From Alphaproteobacteria bacterium (GTDB taxonomy: Bacteria > Pseudomonadota > Alphaproteobacteria > Reyranellales > Reyranellaceae), in NCBI GenBank assembly GCA_017308235.1, contig JAFKFL010000009.1, forward strand, positions 186,001-250,000: 64,000 nt of DNA. Reading direction: 5' to 3'. Under the pieces are notes generated by a model that was given only the letters and a program-made list of their open reading frames with translations, was not told the origin of the DNA and made no database searches. The position numbers were made by a program, and so were the translations under genes. Below are positions 8,764 to 18,374 of this stretch, piece by piece (the first letter of the stretch is position 1; each line of letters begins with the position of its first letter).

Positions 8764-9702
8764 CTAGAGCTGGCGCAGCGCCACCTGCGCGATCGAATGA
8801 TCGGCGCCCTTGGACAGGACGACATGTGCGCGCTCGCGTGTGGGCAGGATGTTCTCACGCAGGTTCACCTCGTTGATCTCCGACCAGATACGCCGGCCGA
8901 CCTCGCGCGCTTCGTCGAGAGGCAGATCTTTGTAGTGATGAAAATAGGATGCGGGATTCTGGAAAGCCGTACGCTGCAGCAGCAGGAAGCGATCGAGATA
9001 CCACGCCTCGATATCGGCAGTCTCGGCATCGATGTAGATCGAAAAATCGAAGAAGTCGGACAGGATGACCGAAGCCGGGCGACCGTCCACGCCCGACAGG
9101 CCCGGTTGCAGCACGTTCAGGCCTTCGAAGATCAGCACGTCGGGGCGGCGCACGGTCTGACGTTGGTCGGGCACGATATCGTAGGCGAGGTGCGAATAGA
9201 CCGGCGCCGTCACTTCGGGTTGGCCAGCCTTGATGTCGGCCAGGAACTGCACCATGCGCCTGGTATCGTAACTCTCGGGGAAGCCCTTGCGGCGCATGAG
9301 TTGCTTCTCCTCGAGCTGGCGCAGGGGATAGAGGAAGCCGTCCGTGGTCACGAGATCGACCGCGGGATGGTCGGGCCATCGCGCCATCAAGGCCTGCAGG
9401 ATGCGGGCGAAGGTGCTCTTGCCGACGGCGACACTGCCCGCCACCGCGATCACATAAGTGCGGCCGACGATCGGCCGCCCCAGGAACGTGTCGGTGACGC
9501 CGTTCAGGTTGCGCGCGGCACGAACGTGCAGATTGAGAAGGCGCGACAGCGGCAGGTACACGTCGGCCAGCTCTTCAAGCGACACCCTGTCGTTCACGCC
9601 GCGGAGTGAAGCGAGTTCATCCTGCGTGAGCGTGAGCGGCGTGTTGGCGCGAAGCGCGGCCCACTCGGCCCGGGTGAAGGTCTGATACGCTTCGGCTCGC
9701 AT
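8764..9702 (-). CDS. coaA: Type I pantothenate kinase
   Basis: 312 residues, the usual length for CoaA. It phosphorylates pantothenate with ATP, the first step of coenzyme A synthesis, in the cytoplasm. The P-loop GSVAVGKS is at 89-96. Downstream family blocks are [29 protein letters not shown] and [13 protein letters not shown] 9702 is followed by the normal N-terminus ([13 protein letters not shown]). It is divergent from the ggt-like gene and not in an obvious operon with the monooxygenase upstream. Confident family call. Confidence 0.95.
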   Translation of the reverse strand: MRAEAYQTFTRAEWAALRANTPLTLTQDELASLRGVNDRVSLEELADVYLPLSRLLNLHVRAARNLNGVTDTFLGRPIVGRTYVIAVAGSVAVGKSTFARILQALMARWPDHPAVDLVTTDGFLYPLRQLEEKQLMRRKGFPESYDTRRMVQFLADIKAGQPEVTAPVYSHLAYDIVPDQRQTVRRPDVLIFEGLNVLQPGLSGVDGRPASVILSDFFDFSIYIDAETADIEAWYLDRFLLLQRTAFQNPASYFHHYKDLPLDEAREVGRRIWSEINEVNLRENILPTRERAHVVLSKGADHSIAQVALRQL

Positions 9703-9820
9703 GCGAACGCTCCTCTCGACAACACATCTCGCATGTTCTGAGGGAATGGCCGCTTACGCAAATCAGGGTGGCGGCGAACGATCGAAATCGCCACGATCCG
9801 CGATCTTCGGGGAGGGTTTG

Positions 9821-11434
9821 ATGCTTCAGCCTGGACGGCGGCCTACAATCGCATCGCGGCACGGCATGGTGGCCGCCGCTCATCCGCTGGCAGCAGCAGC
9901 CGGCGCACGCATTCTCGGCAATGGCGGTACGGCATTCGACGCCGCGGTGGCGACGGCCGCCGCGTTGAACGTCGTCGAGCCCTATATGTCGGGCCTGGCC
10001 GGACGTGGCGTGGCGACCTGCTACATCGCCAAGGAGCGCCGCGTGCGCTCGCTCGACTTCGTGGCGCCCATTCCGAACAACTTTCCGGTCGATAAGTTCA
10101 GCCGCCGCGATCAGCTGGCGCGCGGCGCGTCCGCCGTGGGGGCACCGGGCAACCTCGCCGGCTGGTGCGAGTTGGCGCAAAGCCACGGCCGCAAGAAGCT
10201 GCCCGAACTCTTCGCCCCTGCCATCGCGCTGGCACGCGACGGCTTTCAGCTCATCGAATTCAACCTTGAGGAATTCGGCAAGGCCAGCCCTGAAATCGCC
10301 GAGCACAAGGCGCTGTTTCCCGAGTGGTCGCGCGTCTACACGGCCGGTCGAGGCACCGTCTCGCCCGGCTTCATCCTGAAGCAGCCGGACCTTGCGCGCA
10401 CCCTGGAGGCTTTGGCCAGCGAAGGGCCCGGCCTGCTCTACGGGGGCGCGCTCGGACAGAAGATCGTCGACCGGCTGAAGGAGCTGGGCGGCTGCCTTAC
10501 CCTGGACGATTTCCGCGCCGTGAAGCCGCGCTGGATCGATCCCATCGCGGTTTCCTACCGCGGCCATTCGGTGCACGTGCCGCCGCCGCCCTGCGAGGGC
10601 TTCCAGTATCTCCTGACCCTGCGCATCCTCGAAGGCTTCGACCTCGCAAAGATGGCGCGCGGCTCGACGCAGCATCTGGATGTCGTACTGCGCGCCATCC
10701 GGCTGGCTGCCGGCGTGCGCATCGCATCAAGTGTGCCGAGCGCGCAAAAGCTCGCCGAGATCCTGTCCGACGGCCACGTCGAGGCGTTGCGGTCCCGCGT
10801 CCGCGATGGCCGACCGATCGAAGGCCCGACCGAGCAATGGGCACCGTCGGCAGAGAAAGTCGCGGTTCCGGGCGAAAGCCACACGACCTCGTTTTCGATC
10901 GCCGACAGCGACGGCAATCTCGTCTGCCTGACGCAAAGCCTCGGTAGCGTGTTCGGTTCGGGCGTGGTCGTGCCGGACACTGGCCTTTGCCTCAACAACT
11001 TCCTTTACTGGGCCGACGTCAATCCCAAGAGCCCGTTTCGCGCGAAGCCGGGCGGCGCGCTGCCGATGTGCATGGCGCCCTCGATCCTGACCAGAGATGA
11101 CGCACCTGTGCTCGCGCTGGGCACGCCGGGCAGCTACGGCATCCTGCAGACCCAACCGCAAGCGTTGGTGCACTACCTCGATTTCGGCCTGCCTCTGCAG
11201 GAGGCGATCGAGGCGCCGCGCGCGCGACTCACCGATGGCCGCGAGGTGCTCGTCGAATCGCGCGTCGACGGCGACGTGCACGAGGCGCTGCGCCAGCGCG
11301 GCCACGACGTGACCAGCGGACCGGACTGGACGATGAAGGTCGGCGGCATGCAGGGAGTCGCGATCGACCCCAAGACCGGCATCTTCATCGGCGGGTGCGA
11401 TCCGCGCCGCGACGGTTACTGCGTGCCAGTATAG
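9821..11434 (+). CDS. Gamma-glutamyltransferase (Ntn hydrolase) family protein
   Basis: 537 residues from ATG 9821, chosen because GGGGAGGG lies 4 bases before it and the family N-terminus (RHGMVAAAHPLAAAAGARIL) follows. The frame is open upstream to 9701 without support. The autocatalytic site is at ESH-TTSFSIAD, with Thr355 as the likely nucleophile and new N-terminus of the small subunit. LNNFLYW and GTPGSYGILQTQPQ follow as in GGT-like acylases. No signal peptide is visible, unlike classical periplasmic Ggt, so it may be a cytoplasmic GGT-like amidohydrolase. Divergent from coaA. Confidence 0.87.
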   Translation: MLQPGRRPTIASRHGMVAAAHPLAAAAGARILGNGGTAFDAAVATAAALNVVEPYMSGLAGRGVATCYIAKERRVRSLDFVAPIPNNFPVDKFSRRDQLARGASAVGAPGNLAGWCELAQSHGRKKLPELFAPAIALARDGFQLIEFNLEEFGKASPEIAEHKALFPEWSRVYTAGRGTVSPGFILKQPDLARTLEALASEGPGLLYGGALGQKIVDRLKELGGCLTLDDFRAVKPRWIDPIAVSYRGHSVHVPPPPCEGFQYLLTLRILEGFDLAKMARGSTQHLDVVLRAIRLAAGVRIASSVPSAQKLAEILSDGHVEALRSRVRDGRPIEGPTEQWAPSAEKVAVPGESHTTSFSIADSDGNLVCLTQSLGSVFGSGVVVPDTGLCLNNFLYWADVNPKSPFRAKPGGALPMCMAPSILTRDDAPVLALGTPGSYGILQTQPQALVHYLDFGLPLQEAIEAPRARLTDGREVLVESRVDGDVHEALRQRGHDVTSGPDWTMKVGGMQGVAIDPKTGIFIGGCDPRRDGYCVPV

Positions 11435-11451
11435 TTTGTGGCCCGCAGACG

Positions 11452-11476
11452 CTTGCCCTGAGCAACGTCGAAGGGC
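11452..11476. repeat. Short imperfect palindrome resembling dispersed intergenic repeats
   Basis: GCCCT at 11455-11459 and AGGGC at 11472-11476 flank a GAGCAACGTCGA core. Sequences built as CCCTGAGC-n-GTCGAAGGGC are frequent intergenic repeats in alphaproteobacteria. It abuts the molybdenum-hydroxylase relic. Whether it is multicopy in this genome cannot be seen here. Confidence 0.4.
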
Positions 11477-11487
11477 CCGGCCCGCGA

Positions 11488-11631
11488 CTTGAGCTTGGAA
11501 TTTGCGGTGCCGGTGCGGCCATCGCCAATGCGGCCGACAATGCCTGCGGTGTGCGTGTGCGCGACTATCCGATCACGCCGGACAAGATTCTGCATGGACT
11601 CATGCAGGAGAACATCGCGCAGCAGCATTAG
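11488..11631 (+). pseudogene. Relic: C-terminal end of a xanthine dehydrogenase/CO-dehydrogenase-type molybdopterin subunit
   Basis: About 47 codons in frame encode LELGICGAGAAIANAADNACGVRVRDYPITPDKILHGL and end at TAG 11629-11631. This matches the extreme C-terminus of molybdopterin-binding subunits of the xanthine dehydrogenase family (pattern G-AIANA-GVR-R-PITP-K-L). The rest of such a gene (over 2 kb) is missing, and no start or ribosome site precedes it. A repeat-like palindrome lies at its left edge. I read it as the stump left by a deletion; the family resemblance is from memory of the motif. Confidence 0.6.
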
Positions 11632-11703
11632 CCGTTCGTCGGCATTCCCCTTGCGCATTGACGGCAGGCAGGCTGGAATACGGCCGCAAGAAATTAGGGG
11701 GAA

Positions 11704-13302
11704 ATGAATATGCGTAAATTGGCGTGGCTGGCTGCCATTGCTTTCGCAATATCGGGAGTAACGGCCGCTCAGGCGCAGGACACGCCGCGACGCGGCGGCA
11801 CGATTCGCATGACGGCGCCATACGCTGCAAGCTTCGGCAGCCTCGATCCGCACACCACACCGCGCGCCCAGGACGACATCATCAACAAGGCACTGCAGCG
11901 CACGCTCTACAACTGGGACACAGCCAATAACAAGTTGGTGCTCGAGCTTGCGAAGTCGGTGAGCGTTTCGGAAGACGGCCTCACCTATACCTACAAGCTG
12001 CGCGACGACGCCTACTTCCACAACGGCCGCAAGATGACGGCCGACGACCTTATCTGGTCCTACACACGCATCATGGACGGCACCAAAGGATTTCCCGGGG
12101 CGCGCTATGTGCGCATCCTCAAGGGCGCTGTCGACGTCGAGAAAGGCCAGGCCAAGGAAATCTCGGGCCTGAAAAAGATCGACGACTTCACGCTCCAGAT
12201 GACGCTCACCGATCGCGTCGAGCCGGGCTACTACTTCTTCGCCGGTTCGACGGCGATCCTGCCCAAGGAAGAAGTCGAGAAAGGCAACTTCGCCGCCAAT
12301 CCCGTCGGCCTCGGCCCGTTCAAGTTCAAGGAACACATCCCAGGCTCGCGCGTCGTCGCCGAGCGATGGGACAAATTCTACAAGCCCGGCATGCCGTACG
12401 CCGACAAGCTCGAAGTGCTGATCATGGCCGAAGCCGCGGCACGCGATGTCGCCTTCCGCAACAAGGAGATCGATACCTCGATCCTGGGGCCCGCGCAGTA
12501 CGTCGCCTATCGTGCCGATCCGCAGCTCTCGAAGGGCATCCTGGAAGTGCCCGAGATGTTCACGCGCGCCATGCAGTTCAACCCGACCTACAAGCCCTTC
12601 GCCGACAAGCGCGTGCGGCAGGCCATCAATTATGCAATCGACACCGACCTCATCATCAAGCGGCTGGTAAAGGACAAGGCCTACCGGGCGGTGAGCTGGC
12701 TGCCACCCTCGTCCGCCGCGTTCGACAAGACGATGAAGCCCTACGCTTTCGATCCCGCCAAGGCGAAGAAGCTCTTGGCTGACGCGGGCTATCCCAACGG
12801 CTTCGAATTCGAGCTCAGCACCAGCCAGAACGAGAGCTGGGGCCTGCCGATCGTCGAGGCGATCATCCCCTATCTCGACAAGGTCGGCATCAAGGTAAAG
12901 CCCAAGATGGTGGAGGTCACCGTGCTGACCGATGTCGCGATGAAGGGCGAGCATCAGGCCTTCATCGGCTCCAACCTGACCGGGCCCGATTCGCTGGCGA
13001 CCCTACGCTGCTACTATTCCAAGACGCCGCGGACGGCCTGCAACTACACCACGTTCAACAACCCGGAGTTCGACAAGCTCCTGGATGAAGCGGGCGCGGA
13101 AGGGGACATGGCCAAGCGCAACGATCTGCTGCGCCAGGCCAACAACCTCCTCTATGAGGAAGCGCCGGTCTGGTTCTTCAACTACAACAAGGCCGTGCTG
13201 GCGTATCAGCCGTGGATCCACGGCCTGCAGGCCAACCCGACCGAGATCACCCACCAGTATCCGGAATACGTCTGGGTCGACGCGACGTCGCCAGCAAAGT
13301 AA
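11704..13302 (+). CDS. Peptide/opine-type ABC transporter solute-binding protein (SBP family 5)
   Basis: 532 residues with a Sec signal peptide (MRKLAWLAAIAFAISGVTAAQA, cleavage near 24). It has the family-5 layout: a start at RRGGTIRMTAPYAASFGSLDPHT, SVSEDGLTYTYKLRDDAYFHNG near 95, VGLGPFKFKEH near 200 and VRQAINYAIDTD near 305. AGGGGG precedes ATG 11704 (3 bases) and ATG 11710 (9 bases); either may be used. First gene of a complete importer with two permeases and two ATPases. Substrates of this family include di/oligopeptides, nickel and opines; none can be singled out. Confidence 0.9.
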   Translation: MNMRKLAWLAAIAFAISGVTAAQAQDTPRRGGTIRMTAPYAASFGSLDPHTTPRAQDDIINKALQRTLYNWDTANNKLVLELAKSVSVSEDGLTYTYKLRDDAYFHNGRKMTADDLIWSYTRIMDGTKGFPGARYVRILKGAVDVEKGQAKEISGLKKIDDFTLQMTLTDRVEPGYYFFAGSTAILPKEEVEKGNFAANPVGLGPFKFKEHIPGSRVVAERWDKFYKPGMPYADKLEVLIMAEAAARDVAFRNKEIDTSILGPAQYVAYRADPQLSKGILEVPEMFTRAMQFNPTYKPFADKRVRQAINYAIDTDLIIKRLVKDKAYRAVSWLPPSSAAFDKTMKPYAFDPAKAKKLLADAGYPNGFEFELSTSQNESWGLPIVEAIIPYLDKVGIKVKPKMVEVTVLTDVAMKGEHQAFIGSNLTGPDSLATLRCYYSKTPRTACNYTTFNNPEFDKLLDEAGAEGDMAKRNDLLRQANNLLYEEAPVWFFNYNKAVLAYQPWIHGLQANPTEITHQYPEYVWVDATSPAK

Positions 13303-13330
13303 CCGCCAGGAAGGACCCTTTGCCGCTGCC

Positions 13331-13355
13331 AGGATGACGGTCTTGCTGTCATCCT
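13331..13355. repeat. Inverted repeat between binding-protein and permease genes
   Basis: AGGATGAC-(9)-GTCATCCT is a perfect 8-base dyad in the 87-base gap between 13302 and 13390. The flanking GTCATCCTGAGC...GATCTTTCC text resembles a widespread alphaproteobacterial intergenic repeat. As RNA it would form a hairpin after the binding-protein gene, which may stabilise that part of the message. There is no T-run, so it is not a classical terminator. Confidence 0.45.
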
Positions 13356-13389
13356 GAGCTGCGGCCGAGAGATCTTTCCAGGAACCAAG

Positions 13390-14325
13390 ATGCTTCCGAT
13401 CCTCGCACGCCGCATCGCCAACATCATTCCCACCCTCGCCGCCGTGGTGGCGCTGGTCTTCGTGCTGTTCAGCGTACTGCCCGGCAGCTTCGTGTCGGCC
13501 ATGAACGAGGACGGCCGCACGACCATCGACCCGGCCGTCATGGAACGGATGCGCAAAGAGATGGGACTGGATGACCCCGTTACGACGCGCTTCGCCAAAT
13601 ACGTGACCCATATCGTCGTGGGGGATCTCGGCACGTCGTTCCGCACCCGCGAGCCGGTGACCAAGCTGATCTCTCCTCGCGTCTGGCCGTCGCTGAAGCT
13701 CGTCTTCGCCGCCATGTGCTTTGCCATCGCCATCGGCGTGCCGCTGGGCTTCATCGCGGCGCTGCGGCCGGGCAGCGTCTTCGACACCGCCTCCATGGTC
13801 TGTGCGATCTCAGGCCTGTCGCTCTCGCAATTCTGGCTCGGCCTGATGATGATGTATCTCTTTGCCCTGCAGCTCAAATGGTTGCCGAGCTTCGGTTACG
13901 GCGACGGCGGTATCTACCATCTGATCCTGCCCGCGATTGCGCTGGGCGTGGGCCCGATGGCGCTGCTGGCGCGCACTACGCGTGCCGCCGTGCTCGATGT
14001 GCTGAACGCCGATTTCGTGCGTACCGCGCGCAGCAAGGGCATGACCGAAACGCGCGTCGTGGAGTGGCACGTGCTGCGCAATGCACTGGTGCTGGTCATC
14101 ACCACCATCGGCCTGCAGTTCGGGTCGCTGATGGGCGCCGCGGTCGTGGTCGAGAAGCTCTTCGCCTGGCCGGGCGTCGGTTCGCTGCTGGTCGATTCGG
14201 TGTTCCAGCGCGACATCCCCACGGTGCAGGGCTGCATCCTGCTAATCGTCACGTTCTTCCTCCTGATCAATATGCTGATAGACCTCGCCTATGTCGCAAT
14301 CGACCCCCGCATCCGTTACGGCTGA
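13390..14325 (+). CDS. ABC transporter permease, DppB type
   Basis: 311 residues with about six hydrophobic helices. The first starts at residue 10 (RRIANIIPTLAAVVALVFVLFSVLPGS). The cytoplasmic coupling loop has the EAA-like signature near residue 215 (RTARSKGMTETRVVEWHVLRNALV), and VVVEKLFAWPGVGSLLVDSVFQRD follows, as in DppB/OppB. Its end overlaps the next permease start by 35 bases. It forms the channel together with the DppC-type partner. Confidence 0.92.
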   Translation: MLPILARRIANIIPTLAAVVALVFVLFSVLPGSFVSAMNEDGRTTIDPAVMERMRKEMGLDDPVTTRFAKYVTHIVVGDLGTSFRTREPVTKLISPRVWPSLKLVFAAMCFAIAIGVPLGFIAALRPGSVFDTASMVCAISGLSLSQFWLGLMMMYLFALQLKWLPSFGYGDGGIYHLILPAIALGVGPMALLARTTRAAVLDVLNADFVRTARSKGMTETRVVEWHVLRNALVLVITTIGLQFGSLMGAAVVVEKLFAWPGVGSLLVDSVFQRDIPTVQGCILLIVTFFLLINMLIDLAYVAIDPRIRYG

Positions 14326-15169
14326 CATCGCCGCAAAGCGCAGGTTCCGGCTCAAGGGCGGGCTGTCCCTGTGGGTCGGCGGCGCATTGGTCGGCATCGC
14401 ACTCGCGGTGGCGATCACGGCGCCGCTGATTGCGATCACTGATCCGGTGATGAGCGCCAACCTGATGAATGCCGAGATCCCGCCCTGCTGGGAGTTCCCG
14501 TTCGGCACCGACGCCCAGGGCCGCGACATCTACTCGCGCATCGTCTACGGCTCGCGCATCTCGCTCACCGTGGGTGTGGTGAGCCAGATCGTGAATAGCC
14601 TGATCGGCGTCTCGCTGGGCTTGAGTGCGGGCTACTGGGGCGGTCTGTGGGACGACTTTGTAAGCGGCCTCACCAACCTCATGCTCGCCATCCCGTCATT
14701 GATCTTCGCGCTCGCCATCATGGCCATCCTCGGCCCCGGCCTGGTGAGCCTCGTGATCGCGCTCGGCCTCACCAACTGGTCCTACTCCTGCCGGTTGGCG
14801 CGCGCCCAGGTGCTGTCGCTCAAGAGCCAGGGCTACGTCCAGGCCGCGCGTATCCTGGGCTATGGCGACCTGCGCATCATGTTCACCCAGCTCCTGCCCA
14901 ACATGCTGGGGCCGCTGATCGTGATCGCCACACTCGGCATGGGCGGCGCGATCCTCTCGGAAGCGGCACTCTCCTTCCTGGGACTCGGCATCCGCCCGCC
15001 CTTCCCGAGCTGGGGCAGCATGCTTTCTGAGGCGCGCGACCAGATCAACACGGTGCCCTGGCTGTCGGTTTTCCCGGGGCTTGCGATCTTTTTCACCGTG
15101 CTCGGCCTCAACCTGCTGGGCGACGGATTGCGCGACATCCTCGATCCACAGACGACGACGCGCCGCTGA
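14291..15169 (+). CDS. ABC transporter permease, DppC type
   Basis: 292 residues. After a cytoplasmic N-terminus with a basic patch (AAKRRFRLKGG), the first helix is at 32-53. FPFGTDAQGRDIYSRIVYGSRISLTVG (about 60-87) is the DppC hallmark. The coupling loop AQVLSLKSQGYVQAARILGYGDLRIMFTQLLPN is near 175-207, and SFLGLGIRPPFPSWGSML follows. The stop TGA shares a base with the ATG of the next gene (TGATG at 15167), so coupling is likely. The 35-base overlap with the previous gene is as seen. Confidence 0.92.
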   Translation: MSQSTPASVTADIAAKRRFRLKGGLSLWVGGALVGIALAVAITAPLIAITDPVMSANLMNAEIPPCWEFPFGTDAQGRDIYSRIVYGSRISLTVGVVSQIVNSLIGVSLGLSAGYWGGLWDDFVSGLTNLMLAIPSLIFALAIMAILGPGLVSLVIALGLTNWSYSCRLARAQVLSLKSQGYVQAARILGYGDLRIMFTQLLPNMLGPLIVIATLGMGGAILSEAALSFLGLGIRPPFPSWGSMLSEARDQINTVPWLSVFPGLAIFFTVLGLNLLGDGLRDILDPQTTTRR

Positions 15170-16143
15170 TGACCGTTCCCCTCCTCAAGGTCGATGAGCT
15201 GCGCATCGCGCTCGCCGGCGACGTCATTCACAACGCCGTCGAGGAAGTGTCGTTCGAGATCGGCCGCGGCGAGGCGTTCGGCCTGGTGGGCGAATCGGGT
15301 TGCGGCAAGAGCATCACCGCCCTTGCCATCATGGGCCTGCTGCGGCGGCCGTTATCGCTCGCCGGCGGCCGGATCGCGCTCGATGGCCAGGAGATCCAGG
15401 ATGCCTCGCCCTCCGAGTGGCGGAGGCTGCGGGGCAGCCGCATCGCCATGATCTTCCAGGAGCCGATGACGGCGCTCAATCCGCTGTCGCCGGTCGGCAA
15501 GCAGATCGCCGAGATGTTCGTGCTGCATCAGGGCGCGTCGTGGAGCGAGGCGATGGATCGCGCCGAGGAGGCGCTGCGCCAGGTGCGCGTGCCCTCGCCC
15601 GAACGTCGCATCCGCGATTACCCGCATCAGCTTTCGGGCGGCATGCGCCAGCGTGTCATGATCGCCATCGCCCTTGCCTGCGGGCCGGACCTGCTGATCG
15701 CTGACGAGCCCACGACCGCACTCGACGTCACAGTCCAATCCGAGATCATCGACCTGATGGCCGAGCTTTGTGCCGCCAAGGGAACCGCCATTCTCATGAT
15801 CAGCCACGATCTCGGCCTGGTCGCCAACATGTGCCGCCGCGTCGCCGTGATGTATGCCGGACGCATCGTCGAAAGCCAGCCCGCGGGGGCGATCTTCGCC
15901 ACGCCACGCCATCCCTATACGCAAGGGCTGGTCGATTCGCTGCCACGGCTGGGCGAGCGCGCGAAACGCGGCCGCCAGCGGCTGCGCGAGATTTCAGGTG
16001 TCGTGCCGTCGATTGCATCCTATCCGGCCGGCTGCCGGTTCAATCCGCGCTGCTTCGCGGCGACGGATATCTGCCGCAACACGCCGCCGGCGCAAACGCC
16101 GCTGCCGGCCGACGGCCTCGTGCGGTGCCACCATCATGGCTGA
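15169..16143 (+). CDS. ABC transporter ATP-binding protein, DppD type
   Basis: 324 residues. Walker A GESGCGKS lies near residue 42, signature [32 protein letters not shown] near 155-186 (including Walker B) and H-loop MISHDLG near 208. The C-terminal Cys-rich oligopeptide-transporter domain has four cysteines ([20 protein letters not shown], then VRCHHHG), typical of Dpp/Opp ATPases. It starts on the stop of the DppC-type gene and overlaps the next gene by 8 bases. Confidence 0.93.
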   Translation: MTVPLLKVDELRIALAGDVIHNAVEEVSFEIGRGEAFGLVGESGCGKSITALAIMGLLRRPLSLAGGRIALDGQEIQDASPSEWRRLRGSRIAMIFQEPMTALNPLSPVGKQIAEMFVLHQGASWSEAMDRAEEALRQVRVPSPERRIRDYPHQLSGGMRQRVMIAIALACGPDLLIADEPTTALDVTVQSEIIDLMAELCAAKGTAILMISHDLGLVANMCRRVAVMYAGRIVESQPAGAIFATPRHPYTQGLVDSLPRLGERAKRGRQRLREISGVVPSIASYPAGCRFNPRCFAATDICRNTPPAQTPLPADGLVRCHHHG

Positions 16144-17107
16144 TACCCTGCTCAGCCTCGACGACCTCGCCGTGCACTTCACGGTCGGCAGCGCTCTCGC
16201 CGGCGGCATCAAGACATTGAAGGCCGTCGAGGGCATCAGCCTCGACGTCAAGCCAGGTGAGTGCCTTGGCCTGGTCGGTGAATCGGGCTGCGGCAAGTCC
16301 ACCCTGGCGCTCGCCATCATGGGCCTGATCGCACCAACGCGTGGCCGCGTCGCGCTCGACGGCAGCGACGTCAAGCAGCGCCCGCGGCTCGAGACGGCGC
16401 GCACGGTGCAGATGGTCTTCCAGGACCCCTACGCGTCGCTCAATCCTCGCCAGACCGTGCGCCGTACGCTTGCCGATCCGCTGCGTCTGCAGGGCGTTGG
16501 CAACAAGGCTGAAGTCGATGGACGCGTGATGGACATGCTGGCCAAGGTGGGGCTCCGGCCCGAGCACGCCGACCGCTACCCACATGAGTTTTCCGGCGGC
16601 CAACGTCAGCGCATCGGCATCGCCCGCGCGCTGATCCTGAAGCCCAAGCTCGTGATCTGCGATGAGCCAGTATCGGCGCTCGACGTGTCGATTCGCGCCC
16701 AGATCATCAATCTCCTGCTCGAGCTCAAGGACGAGATGGGGCTCTCCTACATCATGATCAGTCACGACCTCGGCGTGGTCGAACATGTGAGCGACCGCGT
16801 GGCTGTGATGTATCTCGGCCGCATCGTGGAGCAGGGCGGCTGGCAAGAGATCTTCGAGAACCCGCGCCACCCCTATACACGCGCCCTGATCGCGGCGATC
16901 CCCGACCCTTTCCATCGGGTCGATGCGACGGCCAACCGGACCAAGGCCAAAGGCGAGATTGCCAGCGCGCTGAATCCACCCTCTGGCTGCCCCTTCCATC
17001 CGCGCTGTCCGATCAAGGCCGACCGCTGCGTGAGCGAACTGCCGGCGTTGGAGGCTGTCGCGCCGGGTCATCGCGCCGCATGCCATTTCCGGGATCGTAC
17101 GGTCTAG
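16136..17107 (+). CDS. ABC transporter ATP-binding protein, DppF type
   Basis: 323 residues from ATG 16136; the frame is open further upstream, but only within the preceding gene. Walker [25 protein letters not shown] (DppF-type Q-loop), FSGGQRQRIGIARAL, Walker B KLVICDEPVSALD, MISHDLGVV and the Cys-containing C-terminus (SGCPFHPRCPIKADRCVSE) are all present. It is the last gene of the five-gene importer. Two ATPases of different type are expected for this class. Confidence 0.93.
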   Translation: MADTLLSLDDLAVHFTVGSALAGGIKTLKAVEGISLDVKPGECLGLVGESGCGKSTLALAIMGLIAPTRGRVALDGSDVKQRPRLETARTVQMVFQDPYASLNPRQTVRRTLADPLRLQGVGNKAEVDGRVMDMLAKVGLRPEHADRYPHEFSGGQRQRIGIARALILKPKLVICDEPVSALDVSIRAQIINLLLELKDEMGLSYIMISHDLGVVEHVSDRVAVMYLGRIVEQGGWQEIFENPRHPYTRALIAAIPDPFHRVDATANRTKAKGEIASALNPPSGCPFHPRCPIKADRCVSELPALEAVAPGHRAACHFRDRTV

Positions 17108-17138
17108 CGCTGCGCACGCCTTCGCTTACATTGGACCG

Positions 17139-18374
17139 ATGGATCCGCTCGATATCGACCGCATCGCCGACTGGGTGATCCGACGCGGCCTCGAAGGCGC
17201 CGGAGAGACCGATCTGCTGCGCGAATTCTGCGAAAAGTGCAAAGCATCGGGATTGCCGATCGCGCGCTCCCTTGTGGTCATCGACACGCTGCATCCCGTG
17301 CACGAAGGCACTGTGTTTCGCTGGCGTGACGACGATGTCGAGGAGAGGGCGGCGACCACATATGGCCGCACGACCGAAGGTGAGGCCGCAGACGCTTGGC
17401 ACCGCAGCCCCTTTTATCATGTGCTGCAGACGGGCAGCGAGGAGCTGCGCCGGCGCATGTGGTTGGGAGAACCTGCAGATTTCCCGGTCATCGAGGAGAT
17501 GAAGGAGCTGGGCCATACCGAGTACGTCGTCTTCGTGCACCGCATTGCCAGGGAAGCCTGGATCGGCGAGATGGACTGCGTTTATTCGGGCTGGTCGACG
17601 CGCAGCCCCAAGGGCTTCGGCGACGAAGGCTTCGCTGCATTGCGACGGCTCGTGCCGGCGTTGGGGCTCGCCATCAAGAGTGCCGCCCTCGCCAAGGTCG
17701 CCGACACGCTGGTCGAGGTCTATCTTGGTCGCGATGCGGGTAGGCGTGTCATCAAGGGCCTCATCCAACGCGGCGTCGCCGATCGCATCGATGCCGTCCT
17801 CTGGTTCTCCGATCTGCGCGGTTTCACCGCCATCACAGACACCGCCGCTCCCGACGAGATCATCCCGCTGCTGAACGGCTATGCCGACGCGGTGATCACG
17901 GCGATCCACGAATCGGGTGGCGAAGTGCTGAAGCTGATCGGCGACGGCACGCTCGCGATCTTCCGCGCCGAAGATCCCGCACTGGCCTGCGCCAATGCGC
18001 TTCGCGCCGAAGCGGCGATGCGGCGCAACGTGCAGGCACTGAATGCGCGACGGGCAATGGAAGCCCATCCGACGACGACGGTTTATCTCGGCCTGCACAT
18101 CGGCGAGGTGTTTTACGGCAACATCGGCAGCGTCGACCGGCTCGACTTCACCGTCGTGGGCCCGGCCGTGAACGAGACCAGCCGCATCGCCTCGATGTGC
18201 CGCTCGGTCGATCGCCCACTCCTGATCTCTTCGGCCTTTGCCGACGCGTTGCCGGCCGAGAAACGGGCGAAGCTGGTCTCGGTCGGCCGCTTTGCCTTGC
18301 GCGGCGTGGGGCGGGCGCAGGATCTGTTCACGCTCGATCCGGCCCTCATACAGGCGCCGCACAACGGAATGTGA
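17139..18374 (+). CDS. Adenylate/guanylate cyclase (class III) domain protein
   Basis: 411 residues. The C-terminal half is a class III cyclase domain: metal-binding Asp225 in FSDLRGFT and Asp269 in KLIGDGTLAIF, followed by LHIGEVFYGNIGS and VVGPAVNETSRIASMC. In the purine-binding position, the Asp of the GD-VN motif is replaced (GPAVN), as in many alphaproteobacterial members, so base specificity is uncertain. The N-terminal 200 residues are soluble and carry a conserved alphaproteobacterial module (DRIADWVIRRGLEG, VIDTLHPVHEGTVFRW) of unknown role, perhaps sensory. It lies alone between two ABC operons. Confidence 0.88.
   Translation: MDPLDIDRIADWVIRRGLEGAGETDLLREFCEKCKASGLPIARSLVVIDTLHPVHEGTVFRWRDDDVEERAATTYGRTTEGEAADAWHRSPFYHVLQTGSEELRRRMWLGEPADFPVIEEMKELGHTEYVVFVHRIAREAWIGEMDCVYSGWSTRSPKGFGDEGFAALRRLVPALGLAIKSAALAKVADTLVEVYLGRDAGRRVIKGLIQRGVADRIDAVLWFSDLRGFTAITDTAAPDEIIPLLNGYADAVITAIHESGGEVLKLIGDGTLAIFRAEDPALACANALRAEAAMRRNVQALNARRAMEAHPTTTVYLGLHIGEVFYGNIGSVDRLDFTVVGPAVNETSRIASMCRSVDRPLLISSAFADALPAEKRAKLVSVGRFALRGVGRAQDLFTLDPALIQAPHNGM

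Noticed and set aside
11416..12954. Long minus-strand open frame (512 codons)
   Set aside because: It is antisense to the peptide-type binding-protein gene and has shadow composition.
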